A stretch of DNA of 12,185 nucleotides. Source: Smittium mucronatum (lineage: Eukaryota; Kickxellomycota; Harpellomycetes; Harpellales; Legeriomycetaceae). Position 1 is the first letter of the stretch. Each line of letters starts with the position of its first letter. Positions 1-9,933 of the stretch are shown piece after piece. The translations under genes and the position numbers were made by a program. The stretch lies in the NCBI GenBank assembly GCA_001953115.1, contig LSSL01003210.1, forward strand, positions 1 through 12,185, given 5' to 3'. The notes beneath the pieces were generated by a model. That model saw only the letters and a program-made list of their open reading frames with translations. It was not told the origin of the DNA and searched no databases.

Positions 1-66
1 TAATAATAAATAGCTGTGAAATGCATTTAAATTTAAATAGGGGCGCTCTCAGTCTCGTGAAGCTAT

Positions 67-618
67 TTACGCACCAAGAACTTTGGTGTAGACTTTAAAT
101 TTTACTCCTGATACTTCTAAACACTTGATTAATATTTAATGGTCTGTATTAGAATCAGATCCAATTAGATTAAGAGTTTTTTGGGGGTTACAGGAAAATT
201 TAGTATTTGGGAAAATTCAAAGGTGAAAGTTACTAAATGACTTTGAATAAAAGCGAATATTTTAGAAAGAATGCTCAAAGTTATTCTAACTTCTTTTAAC
301 TATTCTGTTTGATGCAAATTGTGGATTTTTTAAAGGATTAATGGTATCGTTTTTTTCTTGCTAACAGCTTCAGTTTTTTTTTATTTGAGTCAAAATGATA
401 GATATAATTTTTTTGGGCTTTTTTTCACGTGAGTTTTATTTTGTAATATAAAATTGAATAGACGGATATTTGTCAAATGAAATTTACTCAAAGCCCCTGT
501 TATTTTGTGGCATCAAGTCTATGATCACCCATTTTTTGGATACTTAAAACAATAGGGTATAAATGCCCATTTTAATATCACGGCGATTTTGTTTTCCCAG
601 CTTATTTAGTTTTACCAT
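67..618 (-). other. Possible split gene or gene relic on the minus strand (short open blocks)
   Basis: This stretch is less AT-rich than the rest of the non-coding DNA and holds several short minus-strand reading blocks. An ATG frame runs from 618 to 544 (24 residues, beginning MVKLNKLGKQ and basic). A stop-free block of 44 codons runs from 299 to 168 and contains hydrophobic SILSKIFAFIQ. A final block ends at the TAA at 69-67 with VYTKVLGA. Possible intron signals lie between them: an ATTAAT branch-like sequence followed by TTTAG just before the last block, and a GTAAC next to ACAG. I could not join the blocks into one frame with convincing splice sites and recognise no family. The gene would be divergent from the one at 807. 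Blocks of this length are expected by chance in AT-rich DNA, so this is a candidate region and not a called gene. Confidence 0.15.
555..563 (+). promoter_or_regulatory. TATA-like box, distal copy
   Basis: GGGTATAAA lies about 250 bases upstream of the ATG at 807. It is followed immediately by TGCCCATTTT. A near copy occurs at 637-648. The GGG before each TATA stands out in this AT-rich background. Its role is inferred from sequence only. It could equally serve a divergent minus-strand transcript or a cryptic one. Confidence 0.2.
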
Positions 619-636
619 TTTAAACTAATCAATACT

Positions 637-648
637 GGGTATATAAAG
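637..648 (+). promoter_or_regulatory. TATA-like box, proximal copy
   Basis: GGGTATATAAAG is close to the eukaryotic TATA consensus and lies 159 bases upstream of the start codon at 807. If used, it implies a 5' leader of roughly 120-130 bases. The TA run at 719-728 is an alternative nearer element. The GGGTATA core is shared with the copy at 555-563. No experimental start is known, so this is a candidate only. Confidence 0.3.
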
Positions 649-718
649 AATAAATTATCTGAATTCACCCATTTCATTTTTGTAATTAAATTACGCTTAT
701 CTTTCTATATTCAAAAAA

Positions 719-728
719 TATATATATA
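719..728 (+). promoter_or_regulatory. TA-repeat, possible start-proximal TATA element
   Basis: A run of TATATATATA ends 78 bases before the ATG. It would suit a short-leader gene better than the box at 637. TA runs are common in such AT-rich DNA, so the evidence is positional only. A GGGG at 750-753 and a CCC at 764-766 lie between this element and the start codon. They are the only G/C clusters there and could pair weakly or act as a start-proximal motif. Confidence 0.2.
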
Positions 729-806
729 GAACAAATTTAGTATATTTTAGGGGCATAAGAAGACCCAAGTCACAAAAGAAAAACTATAAATTTTATAGAA
801 TACGAA

Positions 807-2489
807 ATGAGAATTATCGGCACAATTTTTATGTGCTGCGGCTTATTAAGCAAAGTAATCGGACAAAAAGAACGGAATAATTTCGGATCTGAATTAAGTA
901 CAAAAGGTGATAATGAATATATATTTGTAGAAAATGAAAGGGTGGACAAAAGAAATTATTTTTCAGGAGCCAAGACCAAAAATATACAGTATAATGATAA
1001 TAGAGATTACCCAAGGGATCAAAAATTCCTAGAAATTGAAGAGCATTATCAAAGTCCAAACTCTAAAGGCTACTTTGTAAATGGGCTATCCAATTTTTTA
1101 ACTGACCAACTTTTTGGTGGTTGCATCCCTTTGGTTATTACTACTACTAAAACATTATACAAAACCTGTATTGAGGATTATTATGGTGATAGTTTTAATA
1201 ATTATTTAGCTTTTGATCCTCTCTATCCTGGATCTAAAAATAATGATTACTATGAATCATATCCCTCATCTAATGAAAAGTGCTGGGTATATGGAGAATG
1301 TGCGAATAATTTCTATCAAACTATTACTAAAACTATCAATGAGACTCGATATGGCGATTATCCACTAACATTAACTAACTCCGATACAGTCTTTAGTGGA
1401 ACTACCACCTCTATGGTTATATTCAATGTAATTTTAGAGGGGAATACATATACACAGACCTCCATCATCAGCACCATTGTTACACAGACTTCAATAGTTA
1501 GTATAACTTTATCATCAAATGTTTTTACAAAATCATCCACACTTAATATATCTGAAATTATAACAGAATTATCAACAATCACAGATACGATTATTTTCAC
1601 TAACACTAGTACTATATTCGAATCTACAGATACCTCTACCACTACTGAAACAGTGATTAGTGATTCGATCTTTACTGTTACGGAAATGGAAACTTTACCT
1701 ACTACTATTATAGAAACTTCAACTTCAACTTATACTCTCACTTCCACTTCTTCCTTAACAATCTCTGAAACTATAACCTTAACCTCTACCGAAACTCAAG
1801 AATATACTAGAACAACTACAAACACATTAACAGCCACCAGTATTAATACACTAACAACTACATCCACCATATCTGAAATATCGACTTTTACTGATACAAC
1901 TACTTTTACATATACCACTACAGCCTCATTGTCATCTACATCCATTTTTATTGAAACTTCCTTTGTTTTTTCAACCATTCCTGGTACTCAGACATCTACA
2001 TCCATAATTACCTCAACATTCATATTTACTTCAACAACATCTGATACTCTAACTCTTACATCAATATCAACATCTTCTATTACATCAACATCTATAGAAA
2101 GTTTTACATCCACTATAACCATCACGACTTCTTTTGAAGAAACTTCCACAGATTTTTTCTCTTCAGAAATAATTTCATCAGTTACATCTACATCTACATC
2201 TACAGATGTAATATCATTTACTTTAACAACAGTAACTAGAACCACTTCTTTCTCATCAGTAACTGAAACGGTGGTAGTTACTAGTACTACAACCAATACT
2301 ATAACTTCAACAAATTGGCTAACATTTTTGGGATTAGTAACAACTTTTTTTACAAATCCTGTACCAGAAACCTCTATCATTTATATAACAACTACATCAA
2401 CTAATTTCAATACAGAGACAATTTCATCGACAATTTCGACAACGGAAATTATTACAGAAACTACAACTGAAAATATCATTGCTAAATAG
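807..2489 (+). CDS. Secreted or cell-surface Thr/Ser-rich mucin-like protein (560 aa)
   Basis: The protein probably enters the secretory pathway and acts at the cell surface or outside the cell; its exact role is unknown and I recognise no named family. Residues 1-20 form a signal peptide (hydrophobic core IIGTIFMCCGLL, likely cut near VIG-Q). Residues 20-190 are rich in Asn, Asp, Tyr, Glu and Lys, with a dibasic KR at 48-49 (a kexin-type site) and cysteines at 106, 121, 159 and 165. Residues 191-560 contain 125 Thr and 68 Ser (52 percent) in TxTxT and TSTST patterns, only four basic residues and four prolines, which suggests dense O-glycosylation. N-glycosylation sequons occur at N178, N247 and N266. 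There is no hydrophobic GPI-type tail; the only late hydrophobic patch is WLTFLGLVTTFF at 504-515. The start is supported by the signal peptide and by an in-frame TAA at 756-758 with no ATG between. No intron interrupts the frame. Confidence 0.9.
   Translation: MRIIGTIFMCCGLLSKVIGQKERNNFGSELSTKGDNEYIFVENERVDKRNYFSGAKTKNIQYNDNRDYPRDQKFLEIEEHYQSPNSKGYFVNGLSNFLTDQLFGGCIPLVITTTKTLYKTCIEDYYGDSFNNYLAFDPLYPGSKNNDYYESYPSSNEKCWVYGECANNFYQTITKTINETRYGDYPLTLTNSDTVFSGTTTSMVIFNVILEGNTYTQTSIISTIVTQTSIVSITLSSNVFTKSSTLNISEIITELSTITDTIIFTNTSTIFESTDTSTTTETVISDSIFTVTEMETLPTTIIETSTSTYTLTSTSSLTISETITLTSTETQEYTRTTTNTLTATSINTLTTTSTISEISTFTDTTTFTYTTTASLSSTSIFIETSFVFSTIPGTQTSTSIITSTFIFTSTTSDTLTLTSISTSSITSTSIESFTSTITITTSFEETSTDFFSSEIISSVTSTSTSTDVISFTLTTVTRTTSFSSVTETVVVTSTTTNTITSTNWLTFLGLVTTFFTNPVPETSIIYITTTSTNFNTETISSTISTTEIITETTTENIIAK
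2184..2207 (+). repeat. In-frame hexanucleotide run (ACATCT) within the Thr/Ser-rich region
   Basis: Three perfect ACATCT units are followed by ACAGAT. They encode the TSTSTST run near residues 460-466. Related ACATCTACATCC pieces occur near 1934 and 1993, so the Thr/Ser domain seems to have grown partly by slippage of Thr and Ser codons. The unit length is a multiple of three, so copy changes would keep the frame. Confidence 0.7.
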
Positions 2490-2521
2490 TTTTAGAAATT
2501 TTCGGATTTTGTCATTTTGTT

Positions 2522-2527
2522 AATAAA
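2522..2527 (+). terminator. Candidate poly(A) signal of the Thr/Ser-rich gene
   Basis: AATAAA begins 33 bases after the TAG stop at 2487-2489 and follows a T-rich stretch. The position suits 3' end formation of a short-UTR transcript. The hexamer is frequent in this AT-rich DNA, so position is the main support. Confidence 0.35.
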
Positions 2528-3954
2528 ACACCTAAGCATGATAAATTCAAAAAAATCAATAAATGAAAAGTCGGTTTATTGATATTTAAGGACTGTTACA
2601 ATATTCTCTTAGAAGTTTTGCCGTTTTATACAGAATTTATGTATTCTTTTAAAAATGAAGATGAACTTTTTTCTATCTTATTATTGCGAAATAAAATGGT
2701 CTACATAGCAGAGAAATTGCTTCTAAATTTCTTTATTTATGATTAACTTGAAAAAATTTAAATTTCCGGCTTACATTTGCGTATTTTTTTGCATAAAATC
2801 TATAAAAAATATATATAATATAGATTCATGAGTAAAAGTATTTTGAAAATGAATTGGCTCCAATTATTATCATAATAAAATATAAACCTTAATGAAACCG
2901 TTAAAAAATTATTCCAATATTTTTTATAAATGATAATATAATAGTGTAAATAACTTTAAGATTTAACTCTAAATTAATTTATTTGATTAGTTTATCAAAA
3001 TGTTGCTAAAATAATTAGAGAAATCCGCGTTTACAAGATGCGAACTTGTTAAAGAAACTGATTAAGTTTTATTTAGTCATTTTTTTATTAAAAATATTTA
3101 AAAATGATTTTTTTAATTATTAAAATAATAATTGTGATTAAAATTTTTTCTTTTGTTTAAAATTAAAAAATGGGTTCAATTTTATAATTATCTGAAAATT
3201 ATCATAAATAATTCAAATTTCGTATGTAATTATTATAATTAATGAAGGTGTTTATATTTCTAAAAAATAAAAGGCAATATAATCGATTAAATAATATTTT
3301 GTATTATTGAATTTATTATTAAAATATAATAAGTATTGAAATGTTCCTAATTTGATTTTTTATTGATTTAACATCCCTTTGTAACTTTTTTTTTAAAAAT
3401 TATAAATTTCATTAAATATCTAATATTTTTATACTCAAATAAATTATAAAATAGATCATAAATGAAGGTTTAACCTAAAATCAATTTAATAGAGTATAGG
3501 ACAAAATTAGTACATAATTTTTTTGAATTTAATCTTTCCTAAAATTTTTTCGTTTATAAATTAATTTTTACATTTTTTTATAATTTGAATTAATAAGAAA
3601 AAATTCATGTTATAAATAAAATTACTATTTTGTTTTTACATTTCTTCATTTAATTATACAATCTATAAACATCATTAAATTAAGAAGTAAAAGTGTTCTA
3701 TAACTGCATAATTTTCAATAATTTGCAAAAGATATTTCATATTTCAAAAATAAAATCGATAAATTTAAATCTGGCATTTAATATAATACCACAATTTATT
3801 TTTAATAAAAATAATAAATTCGTATTAAATATTCTTTTGAATTTTATTTTAAATCTAATAATTGATAAACCTTAATATTATGATTTTTTTAAAAAAAATT
3901 ATTTCATAAATAACTATAAATATTAATAAATTATTTCAATAAACTAATGAATAC

Positions 3955-3989
3955 AAAAATAATTTTTGCCTTTATTAAAATTTGTAAAA
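3955..3989 (+). repeat. Dispersed repeat, copy 1
   Basis: A 35-base segment starting AAAAATAATTTTT and ending GTAAAA recurs at 7239-7272 in the same orientation, with about four differences including one indel. Similarity falls off outside this core. The low complexity of the DNA makes chance or slippage possible, but the match is longer than other pairs I noticed. Confidence 0.4.
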
Positions 3990-4736
3990 AAATGAAAATT
4001 TTCTTGTTAAAAAATAAGTTTTTGTATATATGAATTTTTAATCTAATAAATGAAAAGAAATAAAACTCTCATCCAATTAGATACTAAAATTTAATTATAA
4101 TCAATTGTAAAATTTAAATAAAAAAATTCTCGATTTTTTAAAAAAAAGTTCTATTTTTCATACAAACATTTTAATTTTAAATATTTTTTTATTGAATTCG
4201 TTGAGTTTTTATAATATTATTTTAATATTTATAAAGCTCTAATAATATATAATTCAGCAATATTTATTAAATTTTATTCAATTAACATTTTTAATAGATC
4301 AATATTTGCAGTTTGTGGATATTTTTAATTAATTAATTTTTTAATTTATTAGATATAAATTAGTTATTTCTGCAGAAATTATTTTTTATATATTTTCTAA
4401 AGATGAGGGTCTGATTATTTTTTTTATAAATACATCTATAAAAAATTATAATTTTCTTTGAATATTTTACTGTTTTATTATCAAATCTTGCCATTTGTTG
4501 ATAGTACTTCGATAATATATTTCTTTGCAATATAAAAATTACTTTTATGCAAATTGAAGTCTTTTTTTATTTTACCGTAGTATATTATAAATTTTATATT
4601 CATTAATTGATAATTAAGTTCAATAATATATAGAAAAATAAAGTTTTCAGAGCTTGATTAAAGAAAATTCCTACGATATGTGATATAAAAAACTAAAACA
4701 AGAAAGGGAAACGATTTAAATATTTTTTTGCTTTAG

Positions 4737-4752
4737 AAAATAAAAGTGAAAT
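4737..4752 (+). repeat. Short repeat pair, copy 1 (copy 2 at 5074-5089)
   Basis: The 16-base segment AAAATAAAAGTGAAAT occurs here and again at 5074-5089 in the same orientation, about 340 bases apart. Its AAAAGTGAA core resembles the unit core of the degenerate array at 11793-12003. The match may be by chance. Confidence 0.3.
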
Positions 4753-6152
4753 CATGTATCCACAAAAAGTAAAAAAAAAGACAATAAGTCAATATTTTTC
4801 CCGAATCATAGAATAATTACAAGGAAAAACTATATGCAAGTTTTTTTCGTACCATTCATAATCCAAATTTAGAACTTTGGTATCTAAACTTCTATAATGA
4901 CTGTGTATAATTAACATAAATATCTTTGATTTAAAATAATTTTTTGGGATTTAAAGTTTTAGAAATTCCTCATTTTTAGAAAGGGGATAAAACTAGAACA
5001 CTATATTACCATAAATATATTTTAATAATATTCAATATACTTCTAATGAAGTTATCTTTATCTTTTCGACATCAAAATAAAAGTGAAATTTTATACAAGT
5101 TAGTGAAAAAAATTTCTTCAAACTTATCCCCTGAGCCTAAAACTTTTTAAATAAGTTATATTATATAACAATAAAAAAAATTAATTTTTTTTGTTTTTTT
5201 TTTATTTTGAAATAGAAATCATCTCGATTTAATAACTTGAATTTTGAGTTTTTTTTAGACTTTATATAAAACTTGTTTACAAAATTTCAATTATGCCCTC
5301 GAATTTAATTGAAAATTTTCATTCTCTAATAAATAATTCCAAAAGATTATTTTTTTATCTATGCTTGATTTAAATTTATTTAATTCAAAAATTCCCAATA
5401 ATTTATCTCGTGAAATTGTGGAGGTTTATTTTAATATATTTTTAAATCTTAAAAAGTGTTCATTTTCCCTTAGATATATTTTATTTTAAAAATCATCTAA
5501 CAGAATATTTTCAGTTTTAGAAGAGAATAATTAAAAAATTAAGGCACTAAATTTTCATGAGAATCTGTTTCGATAATCCAAAATTAAAAATGCATTTGAT
5601 TTCAGCTCAGACGCAAAAATATCATCATAAATTATCCTGATAGAATTCTTGGGATAACCCCCCAGATATTGAATATTATTTAAATTACTTCTAATCTGGA
5701 ATTAATTTTTGTTTTATAGTCATTAATTCATACAAAATTTGGTGAAAATTGGCAATCTTGAAAATATATGTAATTTTAGTATTAGATTATTTTTATCTAG
5801 AACTTTCAGAAAATGCAGATTAATTAAAAAACCTATCACTATGCTTATTTTTCATCAACATTACATATGTAACGTCTAAAAAAAACTTTAAAGATAATAG
5901 CCAATTTTTCCAAAAAAACTTCCATTTCGCTAAACGGAAATATCTAACGCTTTGGTTTCGAGTTTAAATTTCAATTAAAATAAAAAAAAAATCATAGATA
6001 TTAGAAACAATTTGCATAGAAAAAGGGCTTTTAATTGAAAAATTTATTTGTACACTATCACAAGCTTCCTCATTAAGTCATTTCAAAATTTTACTCTGCA
6101 TCATAGCTAAAAAAAATTAATAACGATTTTTTTTTACAAATAAATACTGATT

Positions 6153-6389
6153 ATGACTGTAGCTCTTGATTCTGCGAGTGATTTTTTGGTCTTGGCTCAA
6201 GCATATGCTGACCCAAAAGCTACGAAAATTAAACTGGTTTATAGAACAAATAAATTGATTCGATATTACAGTAAAATAAGAACAGTAACATTTATTAGAA
6301 AAAATTTTAATGATCACAGTTTCGAAATTTCTCGTAGATTTTTTTATATAATCACCTTTCATTTGATACATGAGGATAATTTTTATTAG
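6153..6389 (+). CDS. Small ORF of 78 aa, possibly SRP9-like
   Basis: This may be a divergent SRP9, the small subunit that with SRP14 binds the Alu domain of signal recognition particle RNA in the cytosol and slows translation. Residues 7-22 read SASDFLVLAQAYADPK and residues 25-31 read KIKLVYR; in SRP9 proteins a Phe-containing helix, an ADP motif and a KYR strand occur in the same order, and the gap from ADP to YR is the same. Residues 33-43 and 45-51 could be strands two and three, and residues 53-73 a final helix with a hydrophobic face. The length of 78 is close to the usual 85 or so. The first 110 bases are clearly richer in G/C than the surroundings. Against the call: key later residues are weak, a frame on the other strand is also open, and this length is not far beyond chance. 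It could be a relic or a random frame. Confidence 0.3.
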   Translation: MTVALDSASDFLVLAQAYADPKATKIKLVYRTNKLIRYYSKIRTVTFIRKNFNDHSFEISRRFFYIITFHLIHEDNFY

Positions 6390-7238
6390 TAAATTAATTT
6401 ATACTTACTTTAGTGTACTAATATAATTAGCTGGAAGTATTAATATTGCAAATTTCGAAGGATAAGTGAATTTTTTGTCCAAAAAAACAAGAATTAAGAA
6501 TGTGATTGATTGGATAGAAGTATTTATGTAATAATATAATTAAATGCTTTAAAAAAACACCAAGATAAGAACCTATTGCACCCAAATCTGTAAAATTGTA
6601 TTTTTATTCACTCAGAAAAATATTAAACTTTACACCTGTAATTGTCATTTTAGAATTAGAAAACTATTCTATTCAAAAAAGATATTCATTTTTCATTAAA
6701 ATTGAAAAAAAAATTCATTTTAAAAAAGCCTAAAAATTATCTTTTCAGGAAAAAAACATTTTTATAGACAATAAATATCGAAAAATAATGTTAATTACTT
6801 AAAAATATTTCCAAATTTTGAATTTAATTAATATAAAGGATATTTTGAAGCGATTTTTGAGAAATTTAGTTGATTTAATAGTTCTAATTCTTTTAATGTA
6901 GATATGTATAAGAAAAATGTAAAATTTTATATAAAAGTGTTTTAATGTTGTTTTTTAAATTAATATGAGACTCCTTGCATTCATGAATCTACAGAATTAA
7001 AATATTTAGCAAGTTTCGATTAGTTTATAATTAAATACTCTTGTATTGAGTATATAATGATATCCATGAAGCAGTTTTAAGTGATTCTGTTGGTGAATAA
7101 TACAATTTTCAACATATTTTAATATATTCTAGATTAAAAAGAAAGAGAAAATCAAAAAAATTTAAACTGAGTTGATAATTAAGAACATTACACAAGTTTT
7201 TTGCATTTTATTGAAATCTTAAATTCCATATAATAAAT

Positions 7239-7272
7239 AAAAATAATTTTTCATTTATTAAAATTAGTAAAA
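7239..7272 (+). repeat. Dispersed repeat, copy 2
   Basis: This is the partner of the segment at 3955-3989, in the same orientation and about 3.3 kb away. It differs by one indel and about three substitutions. No target duplication or terminal inverted repeat was seen around either copy. Confidence 0.4.
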
Positions 7273-7380
7273 TCAGATGAAGCTCTATGACTTTATCTAG
7301 ATGATATTTGCTAAATATGTATCAAAATACTCTTTTTATAATTAACTTAGGAATAAATATATTTATTTGGGAATATAGAG

Positions 7381-7396
7381 TTTATAATATTATAAA
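7381..7396. repeat. Perfect 16-base AT palindrome
   Basis: TTTATAATATTATAAA equals its own reverse complement. Such palindromes are expected occasionally in AT-rich DNA, and no function is claimed. Confidence 0.5.
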
Positions 7397-8030
7397 TAGG
7401 TGCTTTTAAATTTAGATTATAATAACGACTATAAATAAAAAGCGCTCGTATTTGGTTGAAATTCCACAAAAATATTCAATTCTCCACAATTACTAGCACT
7501 GTTGACCAGATTAAAAAATAAACAAATAAAATGTTTCAATATTTCAGTACTTTTGTGAAAAAATTAAATATGAGCCATTTATTTATTTTTTTATATCAAA
7601 CATAATAATTTTTTCAAAATCTTAAAATTTTGTTCGAGTGGTTTTATAAAAAATAACTCTAACCTGCAAAATGAGCAATAAATAAATATGATCTTAATTT
7701 AATCCCACAAAAAATGATTTTCTTAATAATCATGAATCGTTATATAAAAAAATATGAAACGATATAGCATGAAAAATGCATATAAAACACCTATTTTACA
7801 GAGGCTGGAACATGCAGACAAAAAATACTACCAAAAACTAATTTTAGGAAGAAAAATAATCTAAATTTTTTTCACAGAATCCGACTTAAAAAAAATCATT
7901 ACTCTTTTTTGATTTTTGATTTTTACTTTTTGAAAGCAATATATACATCACTCAAATTTTATAAGCTATATTTTTTTATATTAAAATTGTAAAACTCGGG
8001 AAAAAATAAAAAAAAACCCAAGTCAAATAA

Positions 8031-8045
8031 AATAATAATAATAAT
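8031..8045 (+). repeat. (AAT)5 trinucleotide run
   Basis: Five perfect AAT units lie in non-coding DNA. This is an ordinary microsatellite for this composition. Confidence 0.7.
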
Positions 8046-8981
8046 TATACAAAGGAAATTATTATAGTATTAAAAATTCATCTACTTTGTCTCAAAAATT
8101 GGCTGAAAATTAATATAAATTGAAATATGTTAACATAACCTTAACAGAAGTTTCTGATTTTGTATAAATTGAGTATTTTAAAGCTAAAACTATATTAATG
8201 AAAAATTGTCCGACACCCTCAGTTAAACCCGAAAATTTTCCCATACTACTCAAACATATTTTGCAAATTCTTTCTATTGAATTTTGAAACTCATTTATTT
8301 TCAACTTGATAATTTAATTATTTAGTTTAAATAAAGAAATAATCAAGAAAATGGGGAGTTTTATTCAATAGAAGGTACATATTTTTTACAAGAAAAAATA
8401 CTGGATATTTAATTAATTTGAAAAATTAATTTTAAAATACAATTAATTTCGCCTTTTTCAAATGAATTAATAATTCTTTATGGAAAACAGAATTTAAGTG
8501 TGGTATGGGTCATTATTATCCTTGCTTATAATATGTTTTATTAATAAATCAATCTTTTCGATTCGATGAGAGTTTAAAAAACATTTTATCATTAGAATAT
8601 CAACAGAATCTGGAAATTTTAAAACAATCTGGAAAAAAATATGAATTTTATTTTAGACTGAAATTATAGACTTTCATTTTTTAAAGAAAATACAGGCTAA
8701 ATTATATAACTCATTTTTCAAATAATGATGAATTGTTATTTTTACTATCAATTTGTTTGGGATTGGATTAGAAAAGAAACGGTTTAATTAAAATTAGTTT
8801 AGTATAATATTAATTTATATAAACTAGACAAAAATTAAGATTTAATTCGGATATTTTCAAGAGGAATGATTGATTTTAAAAATCAGTGAAATATGTATTC
8901 AGATTTAGAATAAAGGTTGAAAATAGCTTCTTTAATTATTTCCGTTTGTTTGTTATTTTTGTATATTTATATATAGCATTA

Positions 8982-9009
8982 ATAATTTATTATATTTTAA
9001 ATAAATTAT
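8982..9009. repeat. AT-only inverted repeat, 10-base arms
   Basis: ATAATTTATT and its exact reverse complement AATAAATTAT are separated by 8 bases. The arms contain no G or C, so the hairpin would be weak and it may be a product of composition. Confidence 0.4.
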
Positions 9010-9933
9010 CAGCCAATCAATGGAAGGGATCTACACAATAAAAAACTTTTCAAAGAGTAGTTTCTTTTTGAAATTTGTTTTATATACATATTTTGATTAA
9101 CCTAAATATGTTTTTAGTATCCAGTTAATATTTTAAAGACCACTTCTAGTATCCTAGTACTTCTTATGTAAAAATAATCAAGTATTCTCTTTCAAGAACC
9201 TTACATAATTGATGTAAATATTTAACCAAATTGGGTTTATCAATAAATTTTTTTGAACTATAGACAGTTTATTACTATAATTTTCTCATATATTCAAATT
9301 TTTTATTTGCTAGTAATGTACTCAGCTCATTTAAATTTTTAAAATCTATTGGGTGATATTTTGTAAAATTCTTCATTAAATTTAATTTATAGGTTATTTA
9401 GTGACCAAAAAACAGTTTTCTGATGATAAATGGCCTAAATTAGTAATTTTGATTGAAAAAAACTGAATAAAATTTAATAAAATGATTTAAATTAAAAAAA
9501 ATCAAAAAACTACATAAATTAAATCTGGTATCTTTGTTTAAAAAAAGGATTGTTGTAATCAATTGAGACGTCGATATCAATTATTATTTTCTAAAAATTA
9601 TCTCTTGGAAAAAACAAAAAAATATTGTATTATTAATTTTATCATTGAGTTTAAACACACAGCTTTATTTGCGACTTTATTTGAGATCAAAAAAAAATAT
9701 ATGATTCTAAACTGAAATTGTCATGTTAGATGAAATTTTATTTTATTTTGAAATATAATATATAAAATTAGGACCAAATAGAGAAAAAAATGACATTTTT
9801 AACGTTTTTTAAAAGTCATTTTTATAAATCAAACGTTAGGAAATGGAATAAAAAGACATATATCACCTCACGAGTAGCAAAATAAATTAGTTTACATAAG
9901 TTTTTATAGTAATATAATAAAAATTTAAGATTT

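Larger units (their letters stand above)
2528..6152. other. AT-rich non-coding tract, left half of the gene desert
   Basis: I see no supportable gene here. The DNA is dominated by short A and T runs and A/T mixtures. Open frames are short; the longest, near 3693-3875, needs a GTG start and has a composition typical of random AT-rich DNA. No tRNA- or rRNA-like fold and no transposase or reverse transcriptase motif was recognised. It contains one copy of a dispersed 35-base repeat (3955-3989), a pair of 16-base identical segments (4737-4752 and 5074-5089) and a TTAA run near 4326-4338. It could be intergenic, centromeric or heterochromatic DNA. Confidence 0.6.

Noticed and set aside
70..92. Hairpin CACCAA-GAACT-TTGGTG in a G/C-richer patch, considered as part of a tRNA or other RNA gene
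   Set aside because: There is no matching acceptor stem, T-loop or anticodon-loop pattern around it, so only a small inverted repeat is supported.
1358..2380. Three minus-strand open frames opposite the Thr/Ser-rich gene (1358-1642, 1796-1978, 1988-2380)
   Set aside because: They are Val- and Asp-rich mirrors of Thr and Ser codons. The repetitive codon use of the sense gene leaves few stops on the other strand, so they are shadows.
2487..2582. Reading through the TAG stop with a ciliate code gives about 30 more codons before a TGA
   Set aside because: The 560-codon frame has no internal TAA or TAG, and all ten of its Gln residues use CAA or CAG, which is unlike a ciliate gene. The standard code is preferred.
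3693..3875. Plus-strand 60-codon frame
   Set aside because: It starts with GTG, which is not expected in a eukaryote, and its Ile/Leu/Asn/Phe composition is that of random AT-rich DNA.
6117..6371. Minus-strand 84-codon ATG frame opposite the SRP9-like frame
   Set aside because: It has no recognisable pattern, and the plus-strand frame offers a better, though tentative, family likeness. At most one of the two is likely to be real.
8198..8287. Plus-strand 29-codon ATG frame (open back to about 8174) in a less AT-rich patch
   Set aside because: The peptide looks protein-like, but it is too short, matches nothing I know and has no visible splice partner.
8110..8304. Minus-strand 64-codon frame
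   Set aside because: It needs a TTG start, its first in-frame ATG would leave well under 50 codons, and no motif was recognised.
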